From UBA8337 sp937907245 (GTDB taxonomy: Bacteria; Pseudomonadota; Alphaproteobacteria; RS24), in NCBI GenBank assembly GCA_965219485.1, contig OZ244774.1, positions 1,736,001-1,800,000 of the forward strand: a DNA stretch of 64,000 bases. The letters are read 5' to 3'. Position 1 is the first letter of the stretch, and each line of letters starts with the position of its first letter. The notes under the pieces are model-generated. The model saw only the letters and a program-made list of their open reading frames with translations, had not been told where the DNA came from and did not search any database. Below are positions 32,452 through 40,817 of this stretch, in pieces. A program made the translations under genes and the position numbers.

Positions 32452-34407
32452 ATGTCTAAATCTGGGTTGGATGATTTAATTTTCGAAGTGCCGGCTAAAT
32501 TAGCCGCCGAAGCACATGTGGATGCGGCTAAATATGAAGCCATGTATGCCCAAAGCCTCGCCGACCCGAACGCGTTTTGGGGCGAACAAGGCAAGCGCAT
32601 CGATTGGATGACGCCCTATACAAAAGTCAAAAACACCCATTACTCCAATACGGACGTCTCGATTAAATGGTACGAAGACGCGACTTTAAATGCTTGCGTG
32701 AATTGCGTCGATCGCCATTTGGCAACCCGCGGCGACCAGACCGCGATTATTTGGGAAGGCGATGAGCCGACCGAGGATGCCAAAATTACCTATTCGCAAT
32801 TGCACGAAGAAGTGTGCCGCTTTGCCAATGTGCTGAAAGCGCGCGGCGTGCAAAAAGGCGACCGCGTTACCATTTATATGCCGATGATTCCCGAAGCCAC
32901 ATACGCCATGTTGGCGTGTGCGCGCATTGGCGCAGTGCATTCTGTGGTGTTTGGCGGCTTCTCGCCCGAAGCTCTGGCTGGACGTATTTTGGATTGCGAA
33001 AGCACCTGCGTCATCACCGCAGATGAAGGTGTGCGCGGGGGCAAAAAAATTCCCCTGAAAGCCAATACAGACGCCGCTCTCGAGCAATGCCCCGATGTCT
33101 CCACCGTGTTGGTCGTCGCCCGCACGCAAACGCAAGTGGCCATGCAAGGGGGCCGCGATATTTGGTATCACGAAGCCAAGGCAGACGTTTCCGCCGATTG
33201 CCCCGCCGAAGAAATGAACGCCGAAGACCCGCTTTTCATTCTCTATACGTCCGGCTCGACCGGTAAACCAAAAGGCGTGTTGCACACAACTGGCGGCTAT
33301 ATGGTTTACGCCTCGATGACGCATGAATATGTTTTTGATTACAAACAAGGTGAGGTTTATTGGTGCACCGCCGATGTCGGCTGGGTGACCGGTCACTCTT
33401 ATATTGTCTATGGGCCCTTGGCCAATGGGGCCACCACATTGATGTTTGAGGGCGTGCCGAATTATCCAGACAATTCTCGTTTCTGGCAGGTTTGCGACAA
33501 GCATCAGGTGAATATTTTTTACACCGCCCCCACCGCCTTGCGCGCTTTAATGCGCGAGGGCGATGCGCCCGTCAAATCTACATCGCGCTCTAGTTTGCGG
33601 CTCTTAGGTTCGGTAGGCGAGCCGATTAACCCGGAGGCTTGGCTTTGGTATTACCGCACGGTGGGCGATGAGCGCTGCCCGATTGTCGATACGTGGTGGC
33701 AAACCGAAACTGGTGGCATTTTAATTTCGCCTTTGCCCGGCGCCACAGGATTGAAACCAGGCTCGGCCACGCGCCCGTTTTTTGGCGTGCAGCCGCTTTT
33801 GGTCGACACCGAAGGCCAAGAGCTAACCGGAGCTGCGTCTGGCAACTTGTGTATTCGCGATAGCTGGCCTGGGCAAATGCGCTCGGTCTATGGCGATCAT
33901 AAGCGCTTTATCGAAACCTATTTTTCTCAATACCCGGGCACTTACTTTACCGGAGACGGCTGTCGACGCGATGAAGATGGCTATTATTGGATCACGGGCC
34001 GCGTCGACGATGTGCTGAATATTTCTGGCCACCGCCTCGGCACGGCCGAAGTGGAAAGCGCCTTGGTGTCTCACCCCCAAGTGGCCGAGGCGGCCGTGGT
34101 GGGCTATCCCCACGACATCAAAGGGCAGGGCATTTATTGCTATGTCACACTGAACGCGGGGCTAAATGGCGATGACGCCCTGAAGGCCGAATTGGTGAAA
34201 TGGGTGCGTAAAGAAATTGGCCCGATTGCCTCGCCAGACCTCATGCAGTTCGCGCCGGGCTTGCCGAAAACACGGTCTGGCAAAATCATGCGTCGTATTT
34301 TGCGAAAAATTGCCGAGGATGATTTTTCCAATCTGGGCGACACATCTACTCTGGCCGACCCGAGCGTGGTCGATGATTTGATCGACAACCGACAAAACCG
34401 AGCTTAG
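32452..34407 (+). CDS. acs: Acetyl-CoA synthetase (acetate-CoA ligase)
   Basis: 651 residues, the standard size. The AMP-binding loop YTSGSTGKPKGVLHT, the aromatic WWQTETGG, YFTGDGCRRDEDGYYWITGR and the C-terminal regulatory lysine in KTRSGKIMRRIL are all present. It activates acetate to acetyl-CoA through acetyl-AMP; the lysine is the usual target of acetylation control. Its end overlaps the convergent nuclease gene by four nt. Confidence 0.95.
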   Translation: MSKSGLDDLIFEVPAKLAAEAHVDAAKYEAMYAQSLADPNAFWGEQGKRIDWMTPYTKVKNTHYSNTDVSIKWYEDATLNACVNCVDRHLATRGDQTAIIWEGDEPTEDAKITYSQLHEEVCRFANVLKARGVQKGDRVTIYMPMIPEATYAMLACARIGAVHSVVFGGFSPEALAGRILDCESTCVITADEGVRGGKKIPLKANTDAALEQCPDVSTVLVVARTQTQVAMQGGRDIWYHEAKADVSADCPAEEMNAEDPLFILYTSGSTGKPKGVLHTTGGYMVYASMTHEYVFDYKQGEVYWCTADVGWVTGHSYIVYGPLANGATTLMFEGVPNYPDNSRFWQVCDKHQVNIFYTAPTALRALMREGDAPVKSTSRSSLRLLGSVGEPINPEAWLWYYRTVGDERCPIVDTWWQTETGGILISPLPGATGLKPGSATRPFFGVQPLLVDTEGQELTGAASGNLCIRDSWPGQMRSVYGDHKRFIETYFSQYPGTYFTGDGCRRDEDGYYWITGRVDDVLNISGHRLGTAEVESALVSHPQVAEAAVVGYPHDIKGQGIYCYVTLNAGLNGDDALKAELVKWVRKEIGPIASPDLMQFAPGLPKTRSGKIMRRILRKIAEDDFSNLGDTSTLADPSVVDDLIDNRQNRA

Positions 34408-34856
34408 CTCTGCCCACACCAAGTGGCACGTCGGCCCCGATAGGGTTTGGCGAGCCCCTGGGCCAAAAGCGCTGCGGATAACGTGTTGGCGGGGCCAGAC
34501 GCATTGGCTTTTTGAACCGTGCCCAAAACACGCCCCGCATAAGTGCCATTGTGAATTTGGATTAAGCGCAAGCCGTCTTGGCGGAGCCATTTGGCCGCGA
34601 AACTTTTTGCCTCACGCGCCAGTTTTATTTCCGCCGCGCATTTGCCTTTCATCTCAGGCGTATCGACGCCTTTCAGACGAATTTTGACATCGACCGTTTG
34701 CCCCAACCAAATGGTAACGCGGGCACGAAACGTGTCGCCATCCATGACCTTTATAACTTCAAAATCGAACGGCCCTTCGAGCTTTTGAGCCGCACTTACC
34801 GGCACAGCAAAAGCCAGGCCCAAACTTACCGCAACCGCAAAACGAACAAGACGCAT
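34404..34856 (-). CDS. Thermonuclease (SNase)-like exported protein
   Basis: 150 residues with a signal peptide about 1-22 (ending VSAAQ). The staphylococcal-nuclease fold is recognised by VIKVMDGDTFRARVTIWLG, IRLKGVDTPEMKGKC and the AKSFAAKWL helix. The catalytic Asp and Arg of the first part appear present, but the usual second active-site segment (YGRxLA) is only partly kept in YAGRVLGTV. Possibly a periplasmic nuclease or a non-catalytic relative. Confidence 0.8.
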   Translation of the reverse strand: MRLVRFAVAVSLGLAFAVPVSAAQKLEGPFDFEVIKVMDGDTFRARVTIWLGQTVDVKIRLKGVDTPEMKGKCAAEIKLAREAKSFAAKWLRQDGLRLIQIHNGTYAGRVLGTVQKANASGPANTLSAALLAQGLAKPYRGRRATWCGQS

Positions 34857-34950
34857 ATTTTTTCCTCACGCAACCGACATCAACAATAGTCAGGCTAGCG
34901 TGTTTCGCACTGCGCGCGCCAGTCACTCATGGTTGTAAAAATTCGAGGCT

Positions 34951-35026
34951 CTGAAAATCGGAAACCTGAAAATCTGAGACCTAAAAATCAGAGACCTAAA
35001 AATCAGAGACCCTAAAAATCAGAAAC
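34951..35026 (-). repeat. Stop-codon-spanning tandem repeat, 5 x 15 bp
   Basis: On the minus strand the copies are GTTTCTGATTTTTAG, then after one extra G, GTCTCTGATTTTTAG twice, GTCTCAGATTTTCAG and GTTTCCGATTTTCAG. The first copy is exactly the final codons V-S-D-F-stop of the DUF1674 gene. The extra G puts the next copies in the +1 frame, where they again read VSDF-stop. Confidence 0.92.
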
Positions 35027-35215
35027 AATGCCACCCTTTTCCCAATCGCCATAGCGGGTCGGCTCAGGGCCTTCTTGGCCGCCGCTTTCACTGGCGCGTT
35101 GGCGCACCACATGGGCGGCACGGCGCGCGGCAGCTTCCTCAAGCGCTTTTTGCTGGGCAGCGTTTCGTTGCGTAGCAACGATTTTCGGGTCAAGGGGCGG
35201 AATTGATTTTTTCAT
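35012..35215 (-). CDS. DUF1674 (SDHAF4-like) protein
   Basis: 67 residues, ending in the family signature PTRYGDWEKGGIVSDF. Eukaryotic SDHAF4 and bacterial DUF1674 proteins help assemble the flavinated subunit of succinate dehydrogenase. The N-terminal part is charged and helical, as usual. The end of the family's conserved tail (VSDF) is what has been tandemly duplicated after the stop codon. Divergent from rsmB. Confidence 0.9.
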   Translation of the reverse strand: MKKSIPPLDPKIVATQRNAAQQKALEEAAARRAAHVVRQRASESGGQEGPEPTRYGDWEKGGIVSDF

Positions 35216-35267
35216 AATGCTAATATGGGGGCTTTACGAATGATTGCCAAGGTGGTGTAACCGCGAC

Positions 35268-36680
35268 ATGGTTTCGCAAGCAGATAATTCAAACGGTAAA
35301 AAATCTAACCCGCCAAATGGTGGCTCGCCAAAAAACGGCCCCAAAAAGGGCGGACGAGGCAAAGGCGATACGCGCCGGGTGGCGGGCGCCATGCTGGCAG
35401 CCATCACGCGCGGCAAAACGCTGGATGAGGCGCGCGATCGCCTCTCCGATTTACCCGATAGCGAACGCAATTTAGCCGATGCCATGGTGCAAATGGCCTT
35501 GCGCCATTATGGCGAGATTAACGCCTTGACCGCCAAACATTTAAAACGCGCCTTGCCTTTGCGCCCGCATATCGCCCACGGGCTTTTGTGTATTGGCGTG
35601 GCGCAATTGGTTTACATGAATGTGCCAGCCCATGCTGCCATCCATGAAACCGTGGCCGCAACGGGGCGACGCGAACAACCTTTCCGTGGCCTTATTAATG
35701 CCGTCTTGCGCCAAATTGAGCGCGACATTCAAGCCGATGGGCCTCCGGCCCCCGCGCCGCTAGAAAACTTACCCGATTGGATGCAAGCCCGTTTTGAGGC
35801 CGCCTATGGGCACGAGGCTTTGGCCGCCATTGTGACCCAACACACGCGCACGCCGCCACTGGATTTATGTTTTAAAACGCCCGAAAAAGCGGCTGCCTTT
35901 GTGGCCGCCAATGAAGGCGCTGAAGCGTTAAATGATACGCATGTGCGCCTTGAGCGCTCTGGCGATGTGCGCGCTTTGGACGGCTTTAAAGACGGCGATT
36001 GGTTTGTTCAAGATGTGGCTGCCGGATACCCTGCGCGATTATTGGATGCCGAATTAAGCCAGATTTCTAGCCCTGAGACGCCAGCCACGGTTCTCGATTT
36101 ATGCGCCGCGCCAGGTGGCAAGACGCTGCAATTGGCCGCCGCGGGCTATGAGGTTACCGCTCTAGATATTTCGGCCAGTCGTTTGGCGCGGGTGAAAGAA
36201 AACCTGAAGCGCACCAAGCTAAAAGCCAATTTGGTGCGAGGCGATGCGCTGGACTGGCAATCGCCCAAGCAATTTGATGCGGTCTTATTGGATGCGCCTT
36301 GTTCGGCCAGCGGCACTATGCGCCGCCACCCCGACCTCGTGCTCAATCGCTTCGAGGGCTATATCGCCAAATTGGCTGAGTTTCAGCAGCAATTGTTGGA
36401 ACGCGCAACGGGTTGGGTCAAGCCAGGCGGGTTTTTATGCTATGCGGTTTGCTCGCTGGACCCCGAAGAAGGCGAAGCGCAGGCAAAAGCTTTTCTAGAG
36501 GCGCATGGTGATTTTCGGGTCGTGAGCCCGCAAAATCTGCCAGCGCATTTGTGCCATGACCAAGCTTTCCGCTCGACCCCGGCCGACCATCCTTTGGCGC
36601 AAAATCGTTACCTCGGGGATATAGAAAAAGGCGGCATGGACGGTTTCTTTGCGCAAGTGTTTCAAAAAACAGGTGCATAA
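35268..36680 (+). CDS. rsmB: 16S rRNA m5C967 methyltransferase, RsmB family
   Basis: 470 residues from ATG 35268; a TTG at 35244 is in frame. A lysine/glycine/asparagine-rich head is followed by a NusB-like RNA-binding domain (about 45-160) and a Rossmann methyltransferase domain with LDLCAAPGGKTLQLA (SAM loop), the catalytic DAPCSASGTMRRHPD and CYAVCSLDPEE. It methylates C5 of cytidine in 16S rRNA. It begins the series with rpe, the heparinase-like gene and purH. Confidence 0.92.
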   Translation: MVSQADNSNGKKSNPPNGGSPKNGPKKGGRGKGDTRRVAGAMLAAITRGKTLDEARDRLSDLPDSERNLADAMVQMALRHYGEINALTAKHLKRALPLRPHIAHGLLCIGVAQLVYMNVPAHAAIHETVAATGRREQPFRGLINAVLRQIERDIQADGPPAPAPLENLPDWMQARFEAAYGHEALAAIVTQHTRTPPLDLCFKTPEKAAAFVAANEGAEALNDTHVRLERSGDVRALDGFKDGDWFVQDVAAGYPARLLDAELSQISSPETPATVLDLCAAPGGKTLQLAAAGYEVTALDISASRLARVKENLKRTKLKANLVRGDALDWQSPKQFDAVLLDAPCSASGTMRRHPDLVLNRFEGYIAKLAEFQQQLLERATGWVKPGGFLCYAVCSLDPEEGEAQAKAFLEAHGDFRVVSPQNLPAHLCHDQAFRSTPADHPLAQNRYLGDIEKGGMDGFFAQVFQKTGA

Positions 36681-36702
36681 AGCTAACCAATCGAGCCAGA
36701 GG

Positions 36703-36721
36703 CCCGCAACACGATTGCGGG
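36703..36721 (+). other. Hairpin between rsmB and rpe
   Basis: CCCGCAA and TTGCGGG form a perfect 7-bp stem with loop CACGA, 22 nt after the rsmB stop. No T run follows, so it is not a standard terminator. It may be a processing or attenuation structure or have no role. Confidence 0.4.
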
Positions 36722-36776
36722 GTCTGGCGAAACCCCTTACTAATAAGGCCTGGGCAAGTTTTTAAGGGTGCTAAGC

Positions 36777-37445
36777 ATGAGCAACGTTAAGATTTCACCT
36801 TCCATTCTATCGGCCGATTTCGCCAAATTAGGCGAAGAGGTTGCCGCCATTTGCGAGGCAGGCTGCGATTTAGTGCATGTCGATGTGATGGATGGGCATT
36901 TTGTTCCCAATATCACCATCGGCCCAGATGTCGTAAAAGCCCTCAAGCCCCACGCCAGCAAGCCCCTAGATGTGCATTTGATGATTGCGCCCGTCGATAA
37001 TTATATTACCGCCTTTGCAGACGCAGGCGCGGATATCATCACCTTCCACCCCGAAGCTGGCCCGCACCCGCATCGCACCGCGCAAGCCATTAAGGCCGCC
37101 GGATGCAAAGTTGGCGTCTCGCTCAACCCCGCAACGCCGGTCAGCGTGCTCGACCATTTAATGGGCGATATCGACCTTATTTTGGTGATGTCGGTGAACC
37201 CCGGTTTTGGCGGTCAAAGCTTCATCGAAAGCCAATTGGATAAAATTCGCACGCTTCGTAACATGATCGATGCCTCCGGTAGAGACATTGAGCTAGAGGT
37301 CGATGGCGGCGTAAACCGCGAAAATGCGGCTAGTATTATTGAAGCCGGCGCTTCTATGTTGGTGGCGGGAACAGCCACTTTTAAGGGCGGGCCCTCGGCC
37401 TATGCCGACAATATAGCCGCTCTGCGGGCTGCCAAGGAGCAGTAA
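36777..37445 (+). CDS. rpe: Ribulose-phosphate 3-epimerase
   Basis: 222 residues from ATG 36777 with AAGGGTG upstream. TIM-barrel landmarks: ISPSILSADFAKLGEE, the catalytic DVMDGHFVPN, LDVHLMI, MSVNPGFGGQSF and EVDGGVN. It interconverts ribulose 5-phosphate and xylulose 5-phosphate. The stop TAA is immediately followed by the ATG of the heparinase-like gene. Confidence 0.95.
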   Translation: MSNVKISPSILSADFAKLGEEVAAICEAGCDLVHVDVMDGHFVPNITIGPDVVKALKPHASKPLDVHLMIAPVDNYITAFADAGADIITFHPEAGPHPHRTAQAIKAAGCKVGVSLNPATPVSVLDHLMGDIDLILVMSVNPGFGGQSFIESQLDKIRTLRNMIDASGRDIELEVDGGVNRENAASIIEAGASMLVAGTATFKGGPSAYADNIAALRAAKEQ

Positions 37446-39173
37446 ATGGGGCGCGCAAGCCGGCTGACGACAGGTTTTGAAGCCTTGCGCGCCGATGCTG
37501 CCGCCTTGTGGAATAATTCCAGAAATGCGTTCTTACGCTCCGCCCTCGGCTGGCGGCTCTGGCAAGGGCCAACAAACCCCGTAAGTTATGGCATTCCGCC
37601 CGGCCTTCGGCCCGGAAATCCGGCGCGCGGGGAAGCTTGGCTAGCGGGCGATTATACCCTGCCAGGCGCCATTGTAAGGGATGCCAGCAAGCTCCCTTTC
37701 CAAATAAACCCGCCCAATGCGGAATGGCGCGACGAGCTGCATAGCTTCCATTGGGTTTGCGATTTGCTAGCTTTGCCAGATGCCGCAGGGCACCAAATGA
37801 GCCGCGATATGATTTTGCACTGGGTGCAAGCCGGCTATATCGGACGCAAAAAATTTATGCACCCCAATGTTGTGAGCCGACGTTTGGCCCGCTGGAACCT
37901 AGCGCTTGGGGTTTTAAAGACGAGCTTTGACACGCAAGAGCTGGCGCTCATAAATGCCTGTTACACGCATCAGGCGCGCTGGCTAGCCATAACCATCGGG
38001 CAAATTCCGGACGGGCCGATGCGTTTGGAAAGTGCCATTGGCCTCACGCTGGCAGGGCTTAGCTTGCCAGAAGAGGGCCAAATTTTGCGCCAAGGCATGG
38101 ATTTTCTAATTCGGGAATTGCGCCGCCAGATTTTGCCCGACGGGGGCCACATTAGCCGCAAGCCAGATATTCTGGTCGATCTACTGGCTGATCTCATCGC
38201 CATTGAATCTGGGTTGGCCGCGCGTCAAATCCCGCCGCCTAATTTATTTGCCATAACCCTGACCCGCATGCAGGCGATGGTGCGCATGCTCCGCCATAAG
38301 GATAAAAAGCTCGCGGTCTTCCAAGGTGGTATCGAACGTGAGGTGGCGAGCCTCGATGCGGTTTTGCCAAAAAAAGACCAAGCTCCAATGAGTTTCGCCC
38401 CGAAAAGCGGCTATCAGCGCCTCGATGCGGAACAGACCACGATCCTCGTAGATACGGGTGGCGAGATGAGCGGCGCTCATAGTGTAAAAAGCCATCCCGC
38501 TCCTTTGGCGTTCGAAATGAGCCACGGCACGGATCGATTGATTGTCAATTGCGGGCCGAATTTAGTGCATGGGGCCGATTGGAAGCTGGCCGCGCGGGGG
38601 CTATCTGCACATTCGACTTTGTCTTTTGACCAAAATGTGAAAGATCCGTTTCTGCGCAGTGGCCATGCCGCACGCCGCTTGGGGCCCCGCCTGAAGGCTG
38701 ACGATTGGCACGTTACGGCGCGGCGGGTGGAAGATAAAACGGGCATTTGGCTGGAGGCCAGCCATGGTATTTTCCTCGAAACCCATGGTGTACGCCACAA
38801 TCGCCGCCTGTTTATCGATACCCGCGGAGAAGACTTTCGTGGCGAAGATTTATTGCTATCGGACATGAACCATGTCTCCGCCGAAGGCGCGCCCTTTCAT
38901 TTACGCTTCCATTTGCATCCAGACGTCACGGCCAGCTTACAAAGCGGTGGCGATGCGGTTTTGCTGCTGACACCCAGCGGACACGGCTGGCAGTTTAGAA
39001 CGGGAAATGATAGTCCGACCCAATTGCGCTTGGAAGAAAGTGTGTATATGGGACGTCAAGGCGTGCCGCAACGCAGCCAGCAACTTGCCATTCGCGGGCA
39101 ATTGGGCCATACCGATACCCTGATACGCTGGGCCTTGCGTTACGCAGGGCGGCGCGGAAAACGCAGACCTTAG
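37446..39173 (+). CDS. Heparinase II/III family protein
   Basis: 575 residues starting directly after the rpe stop codon, no signal peptide. An alpha/alpha toroid part (about 60-300) precedes a beta-sandwich domain with SGYQRLDAEQTTILVDTGG and HSTLSFD, typical of the Hepar_II_III family. Stand-alone cytoplasmic members between rpe and purH are common in alphaproteobacteria; their substrate has not been shown to be heparin. Possibly a lyase for a cell-derived uronic polysaccharide. Confidence 0.88.
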   Translation: MGRASRLTTGFEALRADAAALWNNSRNAFLRSALGWRLWQGPTNPVSYGIPPGLRPGNPARGEAWLAGDYTLPGAIVRDASKLPFQINPPNAEWRDELHSFHWVCDLLALPDAAGHQMSRDMILHWVQAGYIGRKKFMHPNVVSRRLARWNLALGVLKTSFDTQELALINACYTHQARWLAITIGQIPDGPMRLESAIGLTLAGLSLPEEGQILRQGMDFLIRELRRQILPDGGHISRKPDILVDLLADLIAIESGLAARQIPPPNLFAITLTRMQAMVRMLRHKDKKLAVFQGGIEREVASLDAVLPKKDQAPMSFAPKSGYQRLDAEQTTILVDTGGEMSGAHSVKSHPAPLAFEMSHGTDRLIVNCGPNLVHGADWKLAARGLSAHSTLSFDQNVKDPFLRSGHAARRLGPRLKADDWHVTARRVEDKTGIWLEASHGIFLETHGVRHNRRLFIDTRGEDFRGEDLLLSDMNHVSAEGAPFHLRFHLHPDVTASLQSGGDAVLLLTPSGHGWQFRTGNDSPTQLRLEESVYMGRQGVPQRSQQLAIRGQLGHTDTLIRWALRYAGRRGKRRP

Positions 39174-39198
39174 TAAAAGACGAAGTTAGGAAAACCCA

Positions 39199-40806
39199 AT
39201 GTCTCATTCCACCTCCCCTTCCAAGTCAGACGTAAAACCGATTACCCGCGCCCTGATTTCCGTGTCAGACAAAGACGGCATTGTCGACTTCGCTCAAAAA
39301 TTGGCCGCCAAAAGTGTCGAGCTGGTATCAACCGGCGGCACGGCCAAATTATTACAAGACGCCGGCCTCGCTTGCCGCGATGTCTCCGAGCTTACGGGCT
39401 TTCCAGAGATGATGGATGGGCGCGTCAAAACATTGCACCCCAATGTCCATGGCGGATTATTAGCCATTCGCGACAATGAGGAGCACCAGGCGTCGATGCG
39501 GGAGCATGACATTTTGGCCATTGATTTGCTGGTGGTGAATCTTTACCCGTTTGAAGCCACAGTGGCAGCCGGTGGAGACTATGCAACCTGCATTGAAAAC
39601 ATCGATATTGGCGGGCCTGCGATGATCCGCGCGGCAGCCAAAAACCATCAAGATGTCGCGGTTCTGGTTGATAATGAGGATTATGACGAAGTTCTAGCTG
39701 CGCTCGATGCTGGCGGCACAGATTTGCCTTTACGCCAGCGTTTGGCGCAAAAAGCCTATGCCCGCACGGGCGCTTATGACGCCGCGATTTCCAACTGGAT
39801 GGCCGCCCAACTGGATATTGATATGCCGCCTTACCGCGCGGTCGGGGGCAAGCTGCAGCAGGCTTTGCGCTATGGCGAAAACCCGCATCAGCAAGCTGGT
39901 TTTTATGTTGGAGACACGCCGCGCATTGGTGTGGCCACTGCCGAACAACTGCAAGGCAAGGCCTTGTCGTATAACAATATTAACGACACGGATGCCGCGT
40001 TTGAATTGGTCGGCGAGTTTGACCCCGCCCAAACTGCCGCTTGCGCCATTATCAAACACGCCAATCCATGCGGCGTCGCAACAGGCGCCACGCTCCCCGA
40101 GGCCTTCGCGAAAGCTCTGCGCTGCGATCCGGTCTCCGCGTTTGGCGGTATTATCGCCATGAACCAAACGCTCGATGGCGCCACGGCAGCTGCGATTACC
40201 GAAATTTTTACCGAAGTGATTATCGCCCCCGACGCAGACGCGGCGGCCCGCGAGGTCATTGCCAAAAAGAAAAACCTGCGCTTGCTGATAACCGGCGGCC
40301 TACCCGTTGCCGATGCGGCTGGCCTGTCTATCCGCAATGTGGCTGGCGGCTATTTGGTGCAAAATCGCGACAATGGCCATATCGTCGAAGCTGATTTGAC
40401 TTGCGTCACCAAACGCCAACCGAGCGCCCAAGAAATGGCCGATCTATTGTTCGCCTGGCGGGTCGCCAAACATGTGAAATCAAACGCGATTGTTTATGTG
40501 AAAGATGGCGCCACAGTCGGTGTCGGCGCAGGCCAAATGAGCCGCCTCGACAGCTCGCGCATCGCAGCCCGCAAAAGCCAAGATGCAGCCACCGCATGCG
40601 GAGCCGATGCCCCACTTGCCCAAGGCTCCGTCGTTGCCTCGGATGCTTTCTTCCCCTTCGCCGATGGCCTGCTAAGCGCCGCCGAAGCGGGTGCCACAGC
40701 CATCATTCAGCCCGGGGGTTCCATTCGCGATGACGAAGTGATTGCCGCCGCCGATGAAGCGGGTCTGGCAATGGTGTTTACCGGCATGCGCCATTTCCGG
40801 CATTAG
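39199..40806 (+). CDS. purH: Bifunctional AICAR transformylase / IMP cyclohydrolase
   Basis: 535 residues with the N-terminal IMP cyclohydrolase domain (SVSDKDGIVDFAQKL, STGGTAKLL, GRVKTLHPNVHGG) and the C-terminal transformylase domain (LRYGENPHQQAGFY, KHANPCGVATG). It ends GMRHFRH as usual. It performs the last two steps of purine synthesis. Convergent with the ExbB/VWA operon, 11 nt between stops. Confidence 0.97.
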   Translation: MSHSTSPSKSDVKPITRALISVSDKDGIVDFAQKLAAKSVELVSTGGTAKLLQDAGLACRDVSELTGFPEMMDGRVKTLHPNVHGGLLAIRDNEEHQASMREHDILAIDLLVVNLYPFEATVAAGGDYATCIENIDIGGPAMIRAAAKNHQDVAVLVDNEDYDEVLAALDAGGTDLPLRQRLAQKAYARTGAYDAAISNWMAAQLDIDMPPYRAVGGKLQQALRYGENPHQQAGFYVGDTPRIGVATAEQLQGKALSYNNINDTDAAFELVGEFDPAQTAACAIIKHANPCGVATGATLPEAFAKALRCDPVSAFGGIIAMNQTLDGATAAAITEIFTEVIIAPDADAAAREVIAKKKNLRLLITGGLPVADAAGLSIRNVAGGYLVQNRDNGHIVEADLTCVTKRQPSAQEMADLLFAWRVAKHVKSNAIVYVKDGATVGVGAGQMSRLDSSRIAARKSQDAATACGADAPLAQGSVVASDAFFPFADGLLSAAEAGATAIIQPGGSIRDDEVIAAADEAGLAMVFTGMRHFRH

Positions 40807-40817
40807 GCACGCAAAAC

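Noticed and set aside
36703..36721. Hairpin after rsmB as a rho-independent terminator
   Set aside because: Perfect stem but no T tract on either strand; kept only as an unassigned structure.
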